Notes under the pieces: generated by a model | The model's database searches: none | Told to the model about the DNA's origin: nothing | What the model saw: only the letters and a program-made list of their open reading frames with translations | Assembly: GCA_036362985.1 (NCBI GenBank) | Contig: JAYGXS010000001.1 | Coordinates: 37,332,484-37,396,483 of the forward strand | Length of the DNA: 64,000 nt | Direction of reading: 5' to 3' | From: Ligula intestinalis | Taxonomy: Eukaryota; Platyhelminthes; Cestoda; Diphyllobothriidea; Diphyllobothriidae | Made by a program: the position numbers and the translations under genes | Shown here: positions 1 through 12,004 of the stretch, one piece after another | Numbering within the stretch: position 1 is the first letter of the stretch | How the letters are laid out: each line of letters starts with the position of its first letter

Positions 1-1030
1 GGAGATAATCATAATTCTCCTTTTGATGAGATGGATAATCTCTTAGGAAGCATCTGATTCCGATTTTGGCTCCTAACAATCCGTTTGGCTGTCCCCGATC
101 GGACGTTACAGCATATAGGGCATCTCACACAGAACTTGGTCAAAACGATGACCTTGAAGAAATGTCAAATTCAAACGGCTACATGGGTTAGAATGAGTTA
201 TGGTTTGATTCTGCTATAAAACATATCTGCGCCATATATAAGTATAGTTCCCATAGTTCAGTTCGTGTGTAACTGAAGACAAAATGCATTCATTTTTTTA
301 AAGAGGATGTAATTATCGTGCCTCACAGACATCTAAAGAGGTGGCAGGGGAAACATAAAACGGATTCAAAAAGAAAAGGCATAGATAGCGAGGAAAAAGG
401 TGAAAATATAAGCCTGCGATGAAATATTATGAGGACAAGTGGAAAACGATGAGTGGTAACGGACTGTGGCGTATGCCAAAGTCTGCATTCGGCACTGGGT
501 GATAGATTGTTGATCCAGGTCGTCTTTATAAACTCCGTAATTCTATATGATGTGGTGTCGCAAATGCAACATTCGAAGAAGTTTGGAAATTGATAAAAAG
601 GGCATTTTCCTCAAGCCATCCGAAGTTTGGTCGTATAGGCATTATAAATCAGATCGCAAATACCCTGCCAGTTAACACACGCCCAAAAATGGGCGGGTAT
701 GACGACGAGGTTGACGATGGGGCCCCGGATACACCCACATCCCCCGGGGATGCGAATGTATCCTGATGGTTATGGCGTTTGTATTATTCTGCAACCTGAA
801 ATTTCCGGAATGCTCTAGACGGACCTAAAAGGCAATCTAACTCATTTTTTGACCTTCTTGAACTTATAGTTTTTGAACATATAGCTACCGAAAAGCTGGT
901 TTCTGGCCACTTTGTCTGGTCTGAAATGTACAAGGACCTGAAAACCTGAACATGGGCGTGTCTCGATTGTCAATGGAGTAGGGTACAATAGCAAAAAAGC
1001 TTCCATTAGCGCATTATTTAAATCAACAGC
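1..1030. other. Unassigned AT-rich DNA
   Basis: No reading frame, RNA gene or repeat that I can recognise. It precedes the integrase relic and could be a decayed 5' part of the same element, but nothing in any frame shows this. Confidence 0.4.
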
Positions 1031-1500
1031 AAAGTTTATTCACGTCATCATGGATATTATAGGCCCTGCCTTAGTCAGACTGCTGTTTTTATCTCATCGC
1101 CTGTATGGATCTTTTAACTTGATGACGGAAAGCTTTTTTTTGCACGATGGTACTGCTCCAGTGGTACTCAAGGCTTTCATCATTCGTTGGATTACCGATT
1201 TTTAGCGTCCCCTTACTATCACAAATGATCATGGTGTCCAATTTGAATCTTGCCACTTTTAGTCTCTTTTCCCCTTTTAAGGCAATATGCGCATCCGAAT
1301 GACAGACCCTCATCCGACTCTCAATAAGATTGTTGAGTGGTTTCACCACCAGCTTATGACATACCTACTGGTCGCGAACGGCCCGGAGGATTGGCGGAAC
1401 CATCTCCCTCGGGTCCTGTTTGGTACCCACTACATTATGAGATGCAAGTGCTCGCTCAGCCGAAACACGTGAGCTCGCAACATATGCCCCATTGAGTCGC
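1031..1500 (+). pseudogene. Ty3/gypsy-type integrase core, decayed
   Basis: From about 1,036 one frame reads as the start of a retrotransposon integrase catalytic core: a HVIMDIIGP-like block carries the first catalytic Asp, and ITNDHGVQFES near 1,220-1,255 carries the second. After in-frame stops and a frame change, the frame from 1,287 shows NKIVEWFHHQL, which holds the expected catalytic Glu, then a DWRNHLPRVLFG block typical of Ty3/gypsy integrases. The enzyme would insert element cDNA into host DNA, but the stops and frameshift make this a dead relic. No LTR or gag/protease was found beside it. The CR1-like element begins about 100 bp downstream, so it may have been cut by that insertion. 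Confidence 0.8.
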
Positions 1501-1602
1501 AAGCAGAAAGTAGTTGTAAAAGGGGCCCCAGAGTCGGAGTCGTCAATTGCACAAGAACGAATTGACCATGACGTGGGTCTTATGAGAGTTTAAGCCAAAC
1601 CG

Positions 1603-1950
1603 TTGCTAAAACCAAGCGAGTCTTTCCGCATTCTTATGGCATTTCGAATAGGAAAGGTTCCAACAGCTCCAGAATCAATTTCTCAGCCACGACCTCTTAA
1701 AGTTATTGGAGAAACTGAAGCACAGGCGAAACTCTTGCTGGAGCGCAACCAATCCTTACTAAGTCTGCATTCGCAAGTTTTTTTTCAGCCGGATTACGAG
1801 TTGAAAGAGCGGAGAAAAATGAGACAGCTAATAATAGAGCTGGAAAAACGGAGAACCAATGGCGAAACAAATCTCAAAATAAGAGAGGGACAAATAGTTC
1901 AAGTCAAAAGGACATCTCTCTGGTCGAAGCCGGTACCAGTGACGGCCTAG
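1603..1950 (+). pseudogene. CR1-like leader protein segment
   Basis: A 115-codon open frame with RPLKVIGETEAQAKLLLERN, then VFFQPDYELKERRKMRQLII and ELEKRRTNGETNLKIREGQIV. This charged helical segment precedes the endonuclease in flatworm CR1-like polyproteins; its role is probably nucleic-acid binding (inference). A stop at 1,948-1,950 separates it from the endonuclease that starts about 40 bases later. Confidence 0.6.
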
Positions 1951-1988
1951 CTGTCCCGCCACCAAAACCTAAGGCATGCTCTCTTAAA

Positions 1989-2783
1989 TTGGTCGTTTTA
2001 AATGCCAGATCACTGCTTAATAAAATGCCTCTGCTCCAGACTCTGGTTTTCGTCAACCGCCCAGACATTGTTATGGTAACTGAGACATGGGCAGCGGCCT
2101 GTTTAGCTGACTCCGAACTCTCTGTTCAAGGCTATGCATGCGTTTGGAACGATCGAAACAATGGCCATGTCGGAGGAAGCTGCATCTTTATTAAGCAGCC
2201 ACTTGCATTTCTCCCGTTGGACTATCCACAATTCACGGCGGTGGAGGAGAGCTGCTGGCTACGAGTTGTTCTAAAAAAATACTTCTTACTTGTTGGCTGT
2301 GTTTTCGCCCACCTAATGCCAATATGAACTACGATCTTTGTCTCTCGCAGGCATTTCATGCAGCAGCTGACTTGAATCTTCAGTATTGCTTGATTGCAGG
2401 TGATGTTAACCTTCTTGACGTGTAATGGTTTCCACCATTTTTGTCCTTCAAAGTTCGAGAACTTACTTGAGGCAGTAGATATCGGCATGTGGGATCAGGT
2501 AAACGATGTTCCGACTCGAGGGGGAAACATAATCGACCTAATTTTTTGTAGAGGATGCGAACCACTTTCAGTGTCATCGTTAGACGTACTTGGGAGTTCA
2601 GACCATCTCACAGTTTTTAGTGAAGTAGAACTGGAGGTGGATCAAACCTTTTCCCAAAAGTATAGTTTTTATCATGACTTCCGATCAGCAAACACGGCGA
2701 ACCTACTGGCACATCTAAACGCTCTCGACTGGTCTGAATTTTTCCAATGTTACGATGTAAATGTTTGTACCGATGCACTGTAA
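1989..2783 (+). pseudogene. APE-like endonuclease domain of CR1-like copy A
   Basis: The 1,989 frame has LNARSLLNK, PDIVMVTETW (metal-binding Glu), GYACVWNDR and VGGSCIFI, the N-terminal half of an apurinic-type endonuclease that nicks target DNA for target-primed reverse transcription. A frameshift near 2,320 moves the frame to a LIAGDVNLLDV block. A further break leads to the 2,394 frame, which ends with GGNIIDLIF and LGSSDHLTVF, the C-terminal catalytic SDH motif. At least two frame changes make it non-functional. Confidence 0.8.
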
Positions 2784-3121
2784 AATGTGCTGGATCCACT
2801 CATCCTCCACTTTGTCCCCCGTAAGAAAGTAATACATGTCAAGGAAGAAGTGCACCTTCCTCTGTCTTTCCGTCGTATGCTGCGTAAACTCTCTCGTCGT
2901 TTGCATCGGCAGAACGACACTTCCGTTCTGCCCTTGATCATACTGATCTTTGAGCAGGCTAAGAAGCTCTCAGAAGAAAAGCACATAGCCGATGAGGCCC
3001 ACTTTGCTGAAAATCCTTACGTAATTTTGCGAAACTCTTTTCGCGTACAGTAAAAGCGCACAGGAAAACGCAACACCCCATACTTCAAGAAGCCTTAGGA
3101 AACCCCATAGCTAACGCTAAG

Positions 3122-4361
3122 TTGACCGCCGATAGCGTTAATGCGTTCCTATCAAAAACGTTCAGTGAAAGCTCGTTCGCTGCACCTCCGACTATCCGGG
3201 CTTGGACGGGTGCCGTCCTCGAAAGCATAAGTTGTACCCTCTGGGACGTGACTGTAGCCATTCGTCGTCATCGTCAATCTTATAGTCCAGGGCCAGATGG
3301 CGTCCCAGTTAGCCTTCAAAATGCTGAAGCGAATGATATTGTTCCGTTTTTACTTTGGTAGGTATTTAATCTTGCTCTTGAGAGCAAAACTTTTCCTTCG
3401 TTGTGGAAGGAATCGCACATAATGCCTATTCGCAAGCATGGCCGATCGACGTCATTCGACAACTTTAGGCCAATAAATACACTTACTACAGCCTTGAAGA
3501 TCTTGGAGACCTTGATCAAAAAAAGATGATGTGTCACTTGACAGAGAACAACCTGCTCAATACAGCTCAAAATGACTTTCTCGAGAAACGATCTTGTGAC
3601 AACTGCCAGCTCTCTTTCTTTAATTATGTGCTGCAATCTAGAGACAGCGGTTTTGCCATTTATACCGTCTATTTTGATTTTACTAAGGCCTTTGATAGGG
3701 TCGATCATAACCTCCTCCTTCTGAAACTGGCCTCCTTCGGCATAGGTAGCAGGCCTCTGAAATTAATATCTTCCTATTTGAATGCTCGCACACAACGAGT
3801 AAAAATGTCAAATGTTATCTCCAGCCCCACCCATGTGAGGAGTGGAGTTATGCATGGTAGTGTACTGGGTCCGCTCCTATTTTGCCTGTTTGTCAACGAT
3901 GTTTCAGATTGTTTTCAGAATGGCAGACCCTTCATGTACGCTGATGATTTAAAAGTCACTTATCGATATAGACCAGCAGACGCAACATCGTGCTCAAGCT
4001 GATAAAAAAGGATATTCAGGCCTTCACCCAGTGGTGCTGCACATGGTGTCTCACCCTTTCATGGCACAAATGTTCCGTTATGGTTGTTGGCGACGATCGT
4101 CAACCGGAATTAAGCATTGATGGCCACGAACTAAATATCCCAGGAGTTATCAAGGATTTGGGCATATCCTACTCTAATAGTCTCAATTTGTCAGAGCACT
4201 GTGCCCTGATAGTCTCGAAAGCACTCCGAACCACCGGATTTATCCTTAGAAATTTTAAGACTACAAATGTTAGAACTAGCCTTTATAATATGTACGTGAG
4301 ACCTAGTCTTGAATACTGCTCGCCCCTATTCAGTCTTCTGCGCACTAGTGAACGGAAATAA
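3122..4361 (+). pseudogene. Reverse transcriptase of CR1-like copy A
   Basis: Fingers: SPGPDGVPVS, then PSLWKESHIMPIRK and NFRPINT across a frame break near 3,360. Palm in the 3,526-4,002 frame: YFDFTKAFDRVDH (motif A), SGVMHGSVLGPLLF (motif B, normally QG) and FMYADDLKVT (motif C, catalytic YADD intact). The thumb continues in the 3,990-4,361 frame with IKDLGISYS and YNMYVRPSLEYCSPLF. The enzyme would copy element RNA into DNA, but frame breaks at about 3,360, 3,520 and 3,995 disable it. Confidence 0.85.
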
Positions 4362-4473
4362 ATAGAATCGGTGCAGCACTTCTTCACTAAAATTTTTTTA
4401 CTACAGAACACCGTAACTTAGCCTACCAACAAAGGTGCAAACTTATAAAGCTGGATCCCTATAGCTTCGTCGA

Positions 4474-4716
4474 TTGCAGAAGGGTCTATTTTTACTGTTT
4501 AAACTTTTGAATGGTCAAACCTTTAATCCTCTCAGTACAATAAGGCAGCTTGAGCGCTCTCGACGCGCTAGTCATTTGGACGTATTTTTATTTCTTCATA
4601 TGGTACGTACAGTTAAGTACCGGCAATTCTTTTCAGTAAGCGCCATATCAATCTTAAATAAGCTGCCCAAAAGTATTAAAACCCAGCAAAGCTACCTTAT
4701 GTTTGAAGAGCTATAA
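4474..4716 (+). pseudogene. C-terminal tail of CR1-like copy A ORF2
   Basis: An 80-codon frame with LLFKLLNGQTFNPLS, RRASHLD and FFSVSAISILNKLPKSIKTQ, the standard carboxy end of this class of ORF2 just before the 3' UTR. It ends in a stop at 4,714-4,716. Confidence 0.6.
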
Positions 4717-5260
4717 CTAGTTTTTTACATTCAGGACAACTTTCAAGAATTTTTGATATTGACTCGGTGGAATCTCTCTTTCACTCTGATGGCGTTCGTG
4801 GACTTTGAACCCCGCCAGGCTTCATGCTGAAGATAATTGCTGCTGAAGCAGCAGCCCGCAGTCTGCTTACCCTTCAGCCGATAGCGCGTAACTTTTGCCG
4901 ACAACCATTGAAGGAAGACTGAGAACACTGTGTTCTTGTGCCAACCCTCTCCGTCTGGAACTAGTGTTTTTAAACGCTATGAAACATTCCTCCTGCTGAT
5001 GAGTCAACTCAGCTTACAACTGTACATTTATTCCGTTTGTATCATACCTTTGAAGGCAGGTTTTTTTCACTTGAAACAAACTCCCTATCTCGTCCAGTAT
5101 TGACAAAACACAAAACCTGAAACAAAACCAATACTGGCTGCAACATAAGGAGTTTGTTTTAGGTTTTTTCCGGTCTTCGAGGTTTTGGAAGGCACCCAAA
5201 GGTGCATAACCAACTCTTTACAATTGCCTGGAAACTGGCATAATAAACATATTATTATCC

Positions 5261-6885
5261 AGCCGTACCTTCACTGTTTTGCTGCTGTCTGACTACCCAG
5301 AACTCGCGAGACGGTCGCAAGCGTAGACTTGCTAAAATTAGCCGTGACTGCCATTACTCCGGATGAGAGCCGGTGTTCGTTACCACACGCCCCTTACCCA
5401 TCTAACCTCTACTTCTCTGGCCTATATAACTTCTTTTCAGTCGTGTCCACAGCTTTTAACATTGATTTATTTGACAACGTCAAAGACGCGAGCCGCAGGA
5501 CACTCTTACTCCTTTCATGTGTCTCTGGAAATATCATTCACAATGAACGTTATGTTTACATTCCAAATTGCTTCGTTACTCACGCATTTAAGAAGTGGAC
5601 ATTTCGGTGTAACTATATGTCGACTTCGGCCTGACCGGGAATACCGTAGCAATTGACCCCCACGACTTTCATCACCACCGCTTCATCATACTACGCATGC
5701 CCACTGTGCATCCTTTTGTTTCGATTGAAGTTTGTACAATTAAATCTGTTTTTGCGAGCATTTCATCTGCGAACCTTCATATTATCGACCGATGAGTACT
5801 CACGTATCTGTCTCCAATTTCTTCAGCTGAACCTGACACTCTGGTACATTGGTAGAAGTTAGCTCCGACGACAATGAGAAGTGCCATTTCCCCTAGTTCA
5901 TCTTTCAGTGTGAACACTTTTAACACCCTACCGTTCACCACCAACGCTCCCATAACCACCAACGTGGACTTGGTGTTTATCTTTCCGTACTGTGATTACA
6001 CCTTAACAATGCGCATTGGCCTAGTCGGTCATTGGCAAATCCATCGCGGTTGGGCTTGTGAACCAGCATTATAAACATCAATATATACGCATGATAGGCT
6101 GTGATCAGTGCCACGGCGCTGAACCATCTTGCCTTCGACTGCGAAGCCTTGCGCGCCAACTTTATTCCCTGGTCCGTCTAATGGTCGAGTCACAGCTGCG
6201 AAGGATAGACGAGAATTAATTTACACCGTTTCCTGATTGGCTGCAGGCAACAGAGGACATGTTCCGGGTCCCTGTAATCCCGCGCGCACAGGCCACAAAA
6301 TAACTATTGTTCAAAGAAGACGGCGAGCAACACCTGCTCTTGTTTGGCTCTCTCTCACAATAAACACTGTCCAGCCTTACCAGGCTTCCCTGACTTCTGA
6401 TCTGGGGAACTTTTTGTTGTCAAATTTGCCACCTTTTAGCACGCTTGCAGCACCCACCTCCACTGTCCATACCACCAGCGCATTTACAGTCACTGCATGG
6501 GGCTATTCGATCACATGCGCCTTCATGGCTTTCTGCACTCAAACACCGTAATCCAAATCCTATCATCATTATTACCACCGGCAGCAACAGCATGCACAAA
6601 TCCGCTCAACACAACCTACAACAGGCACAGAATAGGTATTTGTTAGTGAGTTTAAAATGTGTTCATATGTGTCAGCTGGTGTCTTACCAGGTCGTGTACG
6701 ACACACTCAAACAGACAGTTTGGCTTCTAGAGCCACCTCTGTCAATCCCAGTCGACTGCCTTGGACAGTAGATTCGTGCAAGTAAGAGAGAAAAGAGGCG
6801 AGGTCGATTTTGAAGACTTCGTCAAGACGACAATTCATCACATTTCGTCCCTGTACACAACTCTATGTACATTTAAACTCTTAGA
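5261..6885. other. Unassigned region
   Basis: Several overlapping open frames of 60-104 codons occur on the + strand, but none has recognisable motifs, splice signals in phase, or homology that I can name. I see no gene here. Confidence 0.4.
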
Positions 6886-6887
6886 CA

Positions 6888-7300
6888 AAAATCATTACCG
6901 ACAAAGAGAACGGAGACTGGCATGACCATTTATGGTCTAATAGCCGTCATTAGCTAACCATGCCCAACCCAAAGTTGTGCCCTACTGCAGGTTCGAACCC
7001 GCAGCCTTATTAGTTAGAAGTCCAACGCTCAAACCACCGACCCATCGGCTCGTTGTCTTGCCGGTTAGAACGTTGGACGTCTAACCAACAAAGTCGCGGG
7101 TTCGAAGTTGGCGTTCGATATAGCTAGGTGATGACGGCTAATACATAGGTCAGAAATGGCCATTCAAATCTCCCTTTTCCCTGTCGGTAATGTATTTCTG
7201 CCTATATTATGCTAGCCGTTAAACGTCTGCTGGTGGGCTGGAGAGCAAGTCCCAAGGCACAATACAACGGAACGAGTGAGATCCATAGAGATCGGTGAGC
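6888..7300. repeat. tRNA-headed SINE-like repeats, head-to-head pair
   Basis: Two copies of the hammerhead-bearing repeat family meet at their tRNA-like heads. The minus copy (about 7,050 back to 6,890) has a GCGGGTTCGAACC B-box-like element, then a degenerate ribozyme block ending in GCCAGTCTCC. The plus copy (about 7,055-7,300) has GCGGGTTCGAA near 7,096, then GATGACGGCTAATA, CAGAAATGGCCATT and the CCCAAGGCA-type tail. Both ribozyme cores are mutated (CTAATGA and GTGATGA for CTGACGA). Confidence 0.7.
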
Positions 7301-8835
7301 GCCAATGCACCATTATTTAACCTGAATATGCACAAAAATGAGTGACTTAGAAGGCTGTCAGCATACGAGATAACCTGGTTATTACAAGAGGAAAAGTAAC
7401 TCTTCAATAACTCACCTTAATGTAACCTTTATAACACACTCAGTCAGATGGGATCTTTTATGTCCCCAATTTGTATGTGTAGAATGGAAGACAGGAAGGA
7501 TTAGAGAGAACAGTTTACTGTTACAGTCTCTCTGTGTACAGCAGCTTATCCGCGTGTACCTCAACTTCTCAGCCTGCGCACTCTCATGTGTGTGGGGGTT
7601 TCTTTGTCATCCTGACCCCAGGACGGCAAGAGTGTTAATCATGTTATAGACCTTCCTAACAGGATTCAAGCCCTTTGTTGTAGTTTTTGTGAACACCTAG
7701 TCCATTTTGTGTGAACTAGGCGTGTGTGGCACCTAAAGGCGGGCTGTTTAACCTCTTCAGCCAGTGCGTCTGGGCTAGCCTCCATACTTTTGGTTCAAGT
7801 GGATGAAGAAGGTGCGTGTGCGGGATTCTGCACAAGACTAATTCATGCTTAAGTCTTCGGCCTACTTCCACCTCGTTATGGGGCAATCGACTGAAATAAT
7901 TTTTGCAACCATTTTTGTTCCGCTGTCTGTTCCTTTTCGTTTTGTCCCAGTTGGTGGCCAGTGCAATTGCTATCGCCTATGAGTCTATCTACTATACTTA
8001 TGTAAGTATACTACTCGCGATGAATGAGTAACCATGTTTATGTACTATTTACCACAACTGACGGCTGCTTCTTTTTCGCTTGCAATCACGTGAACGACCA
8101 CTGTTTGAAGTATTATACTGTATCGATGAATTTTTCAGTCAATATGTCACCAATAGGTAGTCTAAAGGCATTTGCCTATCTTTCTCTCAATAAAACTAAA
8201 ATGAACTGAACTAAATAGAACTGCCATGTGGGCTGCCTAGCCTTACCAGATAATACGATAAAGCCTATGTCAGATCGTTTTGACCTTGTCCTATCATTGA
8301 ATGAAGAAGAGGAGAGTGCGGTAAATGTGCGAGCAAGTGACCAATGTTGCGCTCACTGCCACTCAATCAAGTGGGAACGTAGTGGAAACTTTCGCGTTAG
8401 AACATTAAAAAAGACCAGAAGATGCGGCTGTTAGGCATACCGACGCTTGAAAGAACTACACCAAAGAAAGCAGGAAGATTTGACAATTTTATTCAATGAG
8501 GATGAAGTTATCTAGTGCTGAACTTCCGTTTTGGGGCAGCTGCCGACAAAGTACTTGGACTCATTACTTCTTTTGCTGAACCATGCTTTCTAGCGTGCTT
8601 TTGCAAACGCGACTCACTTATTTTCTATTACACAAAGGCCGCCAGCCTGCGTCTCTTGAGGTCAGTCTCCACATTCAACATCGATTCGGCTGGATTACTT
8701 TCTGAAACAAATCGTAAATAGGGCTCTTTTAACGTCCATGAAGTTGTACTTTCAGTTCTCCTGCAATAACTCAATCTCTAGATCTCTAGATTTCTCCTTT
8801 CAACGTGCCCCAGCAATTCTTGTTTAAGTCTTCTT
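7301..8835. other. Unassigned region
   Basis: No convincing gene, RNA or repeat was recognised. Short open frames near 8,024, 8,228 and 8,515 lack family motifs. The last part may belong to the truncated CR1-like copy that is recognisable from about 8,840. Confidence 0.35.
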
Positions 8836-8839
8836 TGTT

Positions 8840-9303
8840 ATAGTCGTCAGTTCTTTTGGAAAATTTTGCTGTTATGTGGAATAAGCTACCGAGGAAAATC
8901 AAAATCCTGCAAACCCCTCATTTGTTTTTGAGGATCCTTACTAGTTTTCCAGATTAAGATGTTCTTTCACGAATTTTGGGTAATAAGTCAACGCATTCTG
9001 TCTTCTTGTATGATGGAGTTCGCGGCCCCTGAGTCCCGTGTCAGGCTTTATCGTGGGGGCAACCCGCAACCGGCAAATTCTTCAGACGGCAGCGAGCGAC
9101 CATGAAAAGGAAGAGAGACTGGGAGTGCACAATTTACTGGTGCCAACCCTTCTGTGGACTGCATTTTTTATCCTGAAAAACCCCACTTACTGACAAAAAC
9201 TTGTAACAATACCAAATTTCGGGATTTTTTTCGTTGCTAGCTTGACCACCATTGTATGATTCGTTGGACATTGCCTGCAACCTGGCAATAAATACAATCA
9301 TTT
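8840..9303 (+). mobile_element. CR1-like non-LTR element copy B, 5'-truncated
   Basis: A frame near 8,850-8,950 reads ENFAVMWNKLPRKIKILQTP, matching the NKLPKSI tail of copy A at 4,650-4,716. Downstream, both copies share 3' UTR blocks: a GATGG(A/C)GTTCG(C/T)GG stretch, GTGCCAACCCT and a final TGCCTGCAACCTGGCAATAAA. Only the last part of ORF2 and the 3' UTR remain, the usual outcome of incomplete target-primed reverse transcription. The left edge is uncertain and could lie up to 300 bases upstream. Confidence 0.7.
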
Positions 9304-9720
9304 ATTGTTAAATTGTTCAGGAGATTAACAGTGGGGAAAAAATACTGCGACGAGAATTGCATGAAAGATACCAGCAACGAAAAACCCAATACATATGATT
9401 ATTTATTTATTCATTATAATTTGGCTAGTTTCGGCCTGGTGGTTGACCACCTGGTCTGGACTTTGGCCCTCACTCGCAAAGTGCTGGTTTTGTGTTGCCA
9501 ACAACACGGTGTGCGCCCATTCCTGATTCAACAACGAGGCTTACTGGAACCTACTTTCTGTTTCTCATAGATGCTGCACTTCGTCAGTTTAATTAATTAA
9601 AGCTCCGCCATTACACGTGAACTTTTTGAAAAGTTTCCTTTTCAGAAGAGTAGTTGGCGAGTATACCTAGGCTTTCGATAAATTCTCATTGCGCCATGAC
9701 ATGTATATGGGAAGAGGACT
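9304..9720. other. Unassigned region
   Basis: Nothing recognised between the CR1-like 3' end and the foldback at 9,725. One 85-codon open frame has no identifiable motif. Confidence 0.35.
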
Positions 9721-9724
9721 ATAG

Positions 9725-10341
9725 GTTAAAGGTAAATATGCGGGTTATTACTTTGGTCATTACAGGCAAATTAGTCATGGGAATAGGAGAAGGGGTTAAT
9801 AATATGCGGCTGGTTTACGCGGAAATGAGGGTTTGTTGAAGCCTATTGGGGGAGGGGGGGGTGGAAGGGAGAGAGAAAGCGTGAGAAAATACAGGCGATT
9901 ATGTGGCCGTTGGCCATGCTAAGCTGGGAACTTGCAGGAGGTTCTTTTGCGCGCAAAAAATTGGCTTCCTCAACCGGATAGCGGTTGCTTCTGCTGTTGC
10001 TAGCAAATGCTGACCCAAAGACTGGATAGTTTAAGTAGGCGTTATGCATCCCCTTGAAGGCTTTGTTGGGGTCCACACGATGTCCGGAGTCAACTTTGTT
10101 GGCGAGAATTGCGCTGATGACGTTCCTGACTTCAACTTTGCTCAGCCATGCTGGGAGGTGTTCCCGTATTCTTTTGGATAATCGCCGACTCGTGCAACCG
10201 ATATAACCGGCTTCCGAATACAACAAACCCTCATTTCGGCGTAAACTAGCCACATAATATTAACCACCAATTCCCTCTCCTATTCCCATGACTAATTTGC
10301 CTGTAATGACAAGCATAATTGCCGGCATATTTACCTTCTAC
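9725..10341. repeat. Inverted repeat flanking a PLE endonuclease fragment
   Basis: The left arm (9,725-9,838) and right arm (10,221-10,341) are inverted copies of about 115 bases. They share a 35-base exact core that begins GTCATTACAGGCAAATTAG; the rest differs by scattered substitutions and small indels. The region between the arms encodes the GIY-YIG-like fragment on the minus strand, and that reading frame runs into the right arm. Confidence 0.85.
9880..10253 (-). pseudogene. PLE GIY-YIG endonuclease fragment
   Basis: The minus-strand frame reads SEAGYIGCTSRRLSKRIREH followed by LPAWLSK, then SAILANKVDSGHRVDPNKAFK. This matches the flatworm PLE endonuclease pattern (YIGRT.RRL..RI.EH.P.W, then AI..H...SGH.VD...AFK). 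GIY-YIG domains cut target DNA for PLE insertion. The frame is open but has no reverse transcriptase and is enclosed by the inverted repeat, so it is an orphan fragment. The lineage resembles the fragment at 46.8 kb. Confidence 0.75.
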
Positions 10342-10344
10342 CTT

Positions 10345-11390
10345 CTACCCCTTCCTATATAAATGTAATGGCCCGATTAGAAGTTATTGAAAGCCTACGT
10401 ATGCTCGCCAAGTACCATACTGAATTCTCTGATGGGAATTTTCGCAACTTTAAAATAGTTCGCTTTTATCAATTTTGACTCCATGTTTTTCCATAAAAGT
10501 GTAAGAAAAATAAGCACATGATTTCAACAATACCTAGTTAATATCCCAGAGCACTTTTCATCGGTAATTATTTGAAAAATAACCTTTATGACGAGGTTGA
10601 CAGTAGACGGAAAGGGGCTAGATTGATGGAGAAAGCACTATATTCCTCTGACCTTTTTGAATTCACGCTAACCAACCATCAGAAGCTGTGACGAATAAGG
10701 TCAGTGGCTGTACAAGTACGGTAGTTACTGCGAAACTTCAAACTTATCAAGATTAGTATCCCCTGTATTCATGCCAGGTTACTGCGCACGACACAGTAGT
10801 TCAGTCGATCACGCGCATCAGTCATTTATTGCCGTAATTTCGTTCCCAGCGTGGTTGATAGTGTTGGCAGCGTTGCTCATTGACACTGCAACTGGCAGGG
10901 GTTTTCGCTCAAACCCTTCTCGCGTGGCCAAGTACTTTGCCTATATCGAGATTTGGCATTACCTAGCAAGTGTGGAGATAAATGTGTCTGCTGGGACTCC
11001 TTGGGCTGGGGAAGCATAACTTGAACAACTCACAACCCATGCGATCGGCAGCCCTTGCGAGCATCCGAAGTTATGGCCAGTTTGTGTCGAGTCAGCCGTG
11101 ACTTGACAGCTGGTATAATTCGTGCGGTGAGACACGTGAACAGGAACCTCCCTCCCCCAATTGTGCATGTGACCGTGAGCAAAGTTACAGGAAGGGCAAA
11201 GATGATCGAATCATACCTAAGCCTGCCTATAACCTTAAACGTCCCCTTAGCCATAAACTTAAGTCAAAACCCAAATCTTGAACAAAACTCGATCTTAATC
11301 CTAATCTCACAGCGACCAGTTTATGCGGACCAGTTGTCTAGAGGCATGTTCGTCCCAGGAAAACCCAAAGCCGAACCAACTTCTACGGTA
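10345..11390. other. Unassigned region with a weak CCTTAA-like stretch
   Basis: No gene was recognised. Around 11,215-11,312 the sequence becomes rich in CTTAA/CCTAA-like words, weakly like the degenerate telomere-type tracts elsewhere. The 155-codon + strand open frame ending at 11,522 looks PLE-like only in its last part. Confidence 0.35.
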
Positions 11391-11845
11391 TGGTATACAC
11401 TGTCATATATCAAAGAAGTGTCAGGAGCGACCGAGCGCATTTCGGTGAAACTAGTTTTGGGAATTATACACCGGCCCAAACCTGCCATGCGCAGCAGGGT
11501 GCGAAAATCAGGGAACGATTAAATCATAAAAAGCAGCCGGGTGTGGTGTATCACATTCCTTGCCTAAACTTTCCTTGAAACTACACAAGACAGACTGGAC
11601 GCATTCTGGGAGCACGCATACGCAAACATAAGCTGCTTGTGAGATGGGCTGCCGCATTATCACGAGTGGCTGCCTAACTCTACAAAACCGATCGCAAGTT
11701 TAGCTTCGCAGCTCTGAAGATAATCGCAGACACCAGAGGCAAGACAAGTCAGGCATTAATTGAAACCTGGGCCCCAATGCGTAATTAGTGAATCACCGGC
11801 CGGCCGGCCGACAAAACCCTGCGCCGTCATCTGCAAACTGCCGTT
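11390..11845 (+). pseudogene. PLE endonuclease fragment, plus strand
   Basis: Across two frames the translation gives a linker with ATERISVKLVLGIIHRP, then HKKQPGVVYHIPCLNFP and YTRQTGRILGARIRKHKLLV, then FAALKIIADTRGK and LIETWAPM. These align with the endonuclease of the 30-32 kb PLE (ATERIAAELGVGIAHRP, SGVIYQVPC, CYYTGQTGR, ELLEAWVSG). Stops and a frameshift disrupt it. It was probably part of a PLE whose reverse transcriptase is lost. Confidence 0.75.
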
Positions 11846-12004
11846 ACTGGTGTTTTATTGGCTCAGACACTCTATAAATGTTGCCTTTTTGTTACCAATT
11901 TTGTTTCTGAAGATCAATTTCAGAAAGAGTTCGAAAGCTTTGATGAGTAAAAAGTGATTACGGCGAGCAAACAGACTTTGTCTCAGCTATTGCTCTGAAA
12001 TGAA

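Larger units (their letters stand above)
1600..5260 (+). mobile_element. CR1-like non-LTR retrotransposon, copy A (decayed)
   Basis: A nearly full coding range of an APE-type non-LTR retrotransposon. In order: a leader protein segment (1,603-1,950) with RPLKVIG and VFFQPDYELKERRKMRQ blocks found ahead of the endonuclease in flatworm CR1-like elements; an APE-like endonuclease (1,989-2,780); a reverse transcriptase (about 3,120-4,360) with intact YADD; and a C-terminal tail with a NKLPKSI block (4,474-4,716). The 3' UTR ends near 5,223-5,260 in a TTGCCTGGAAACTGGCATAA-like stretch, also seen at the end of copy B. Stops and frameshifts break every domain, so it is not autonomous. CR1 clade placement is by motif resemblance. 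Confidence 0.85.

Noticed and set aside
4985..5030. CTGATGAG stretch as another hammerhead
   Set aside because: No GAAA core at hairpin distance and no closing stem I.
11055..11522. 155-codon open frame on the plus strand
   Set aside because: Only its last third aligns with PLE sequence, and that part changes frame; the first part runs through a CCTTAA-rich stretch.
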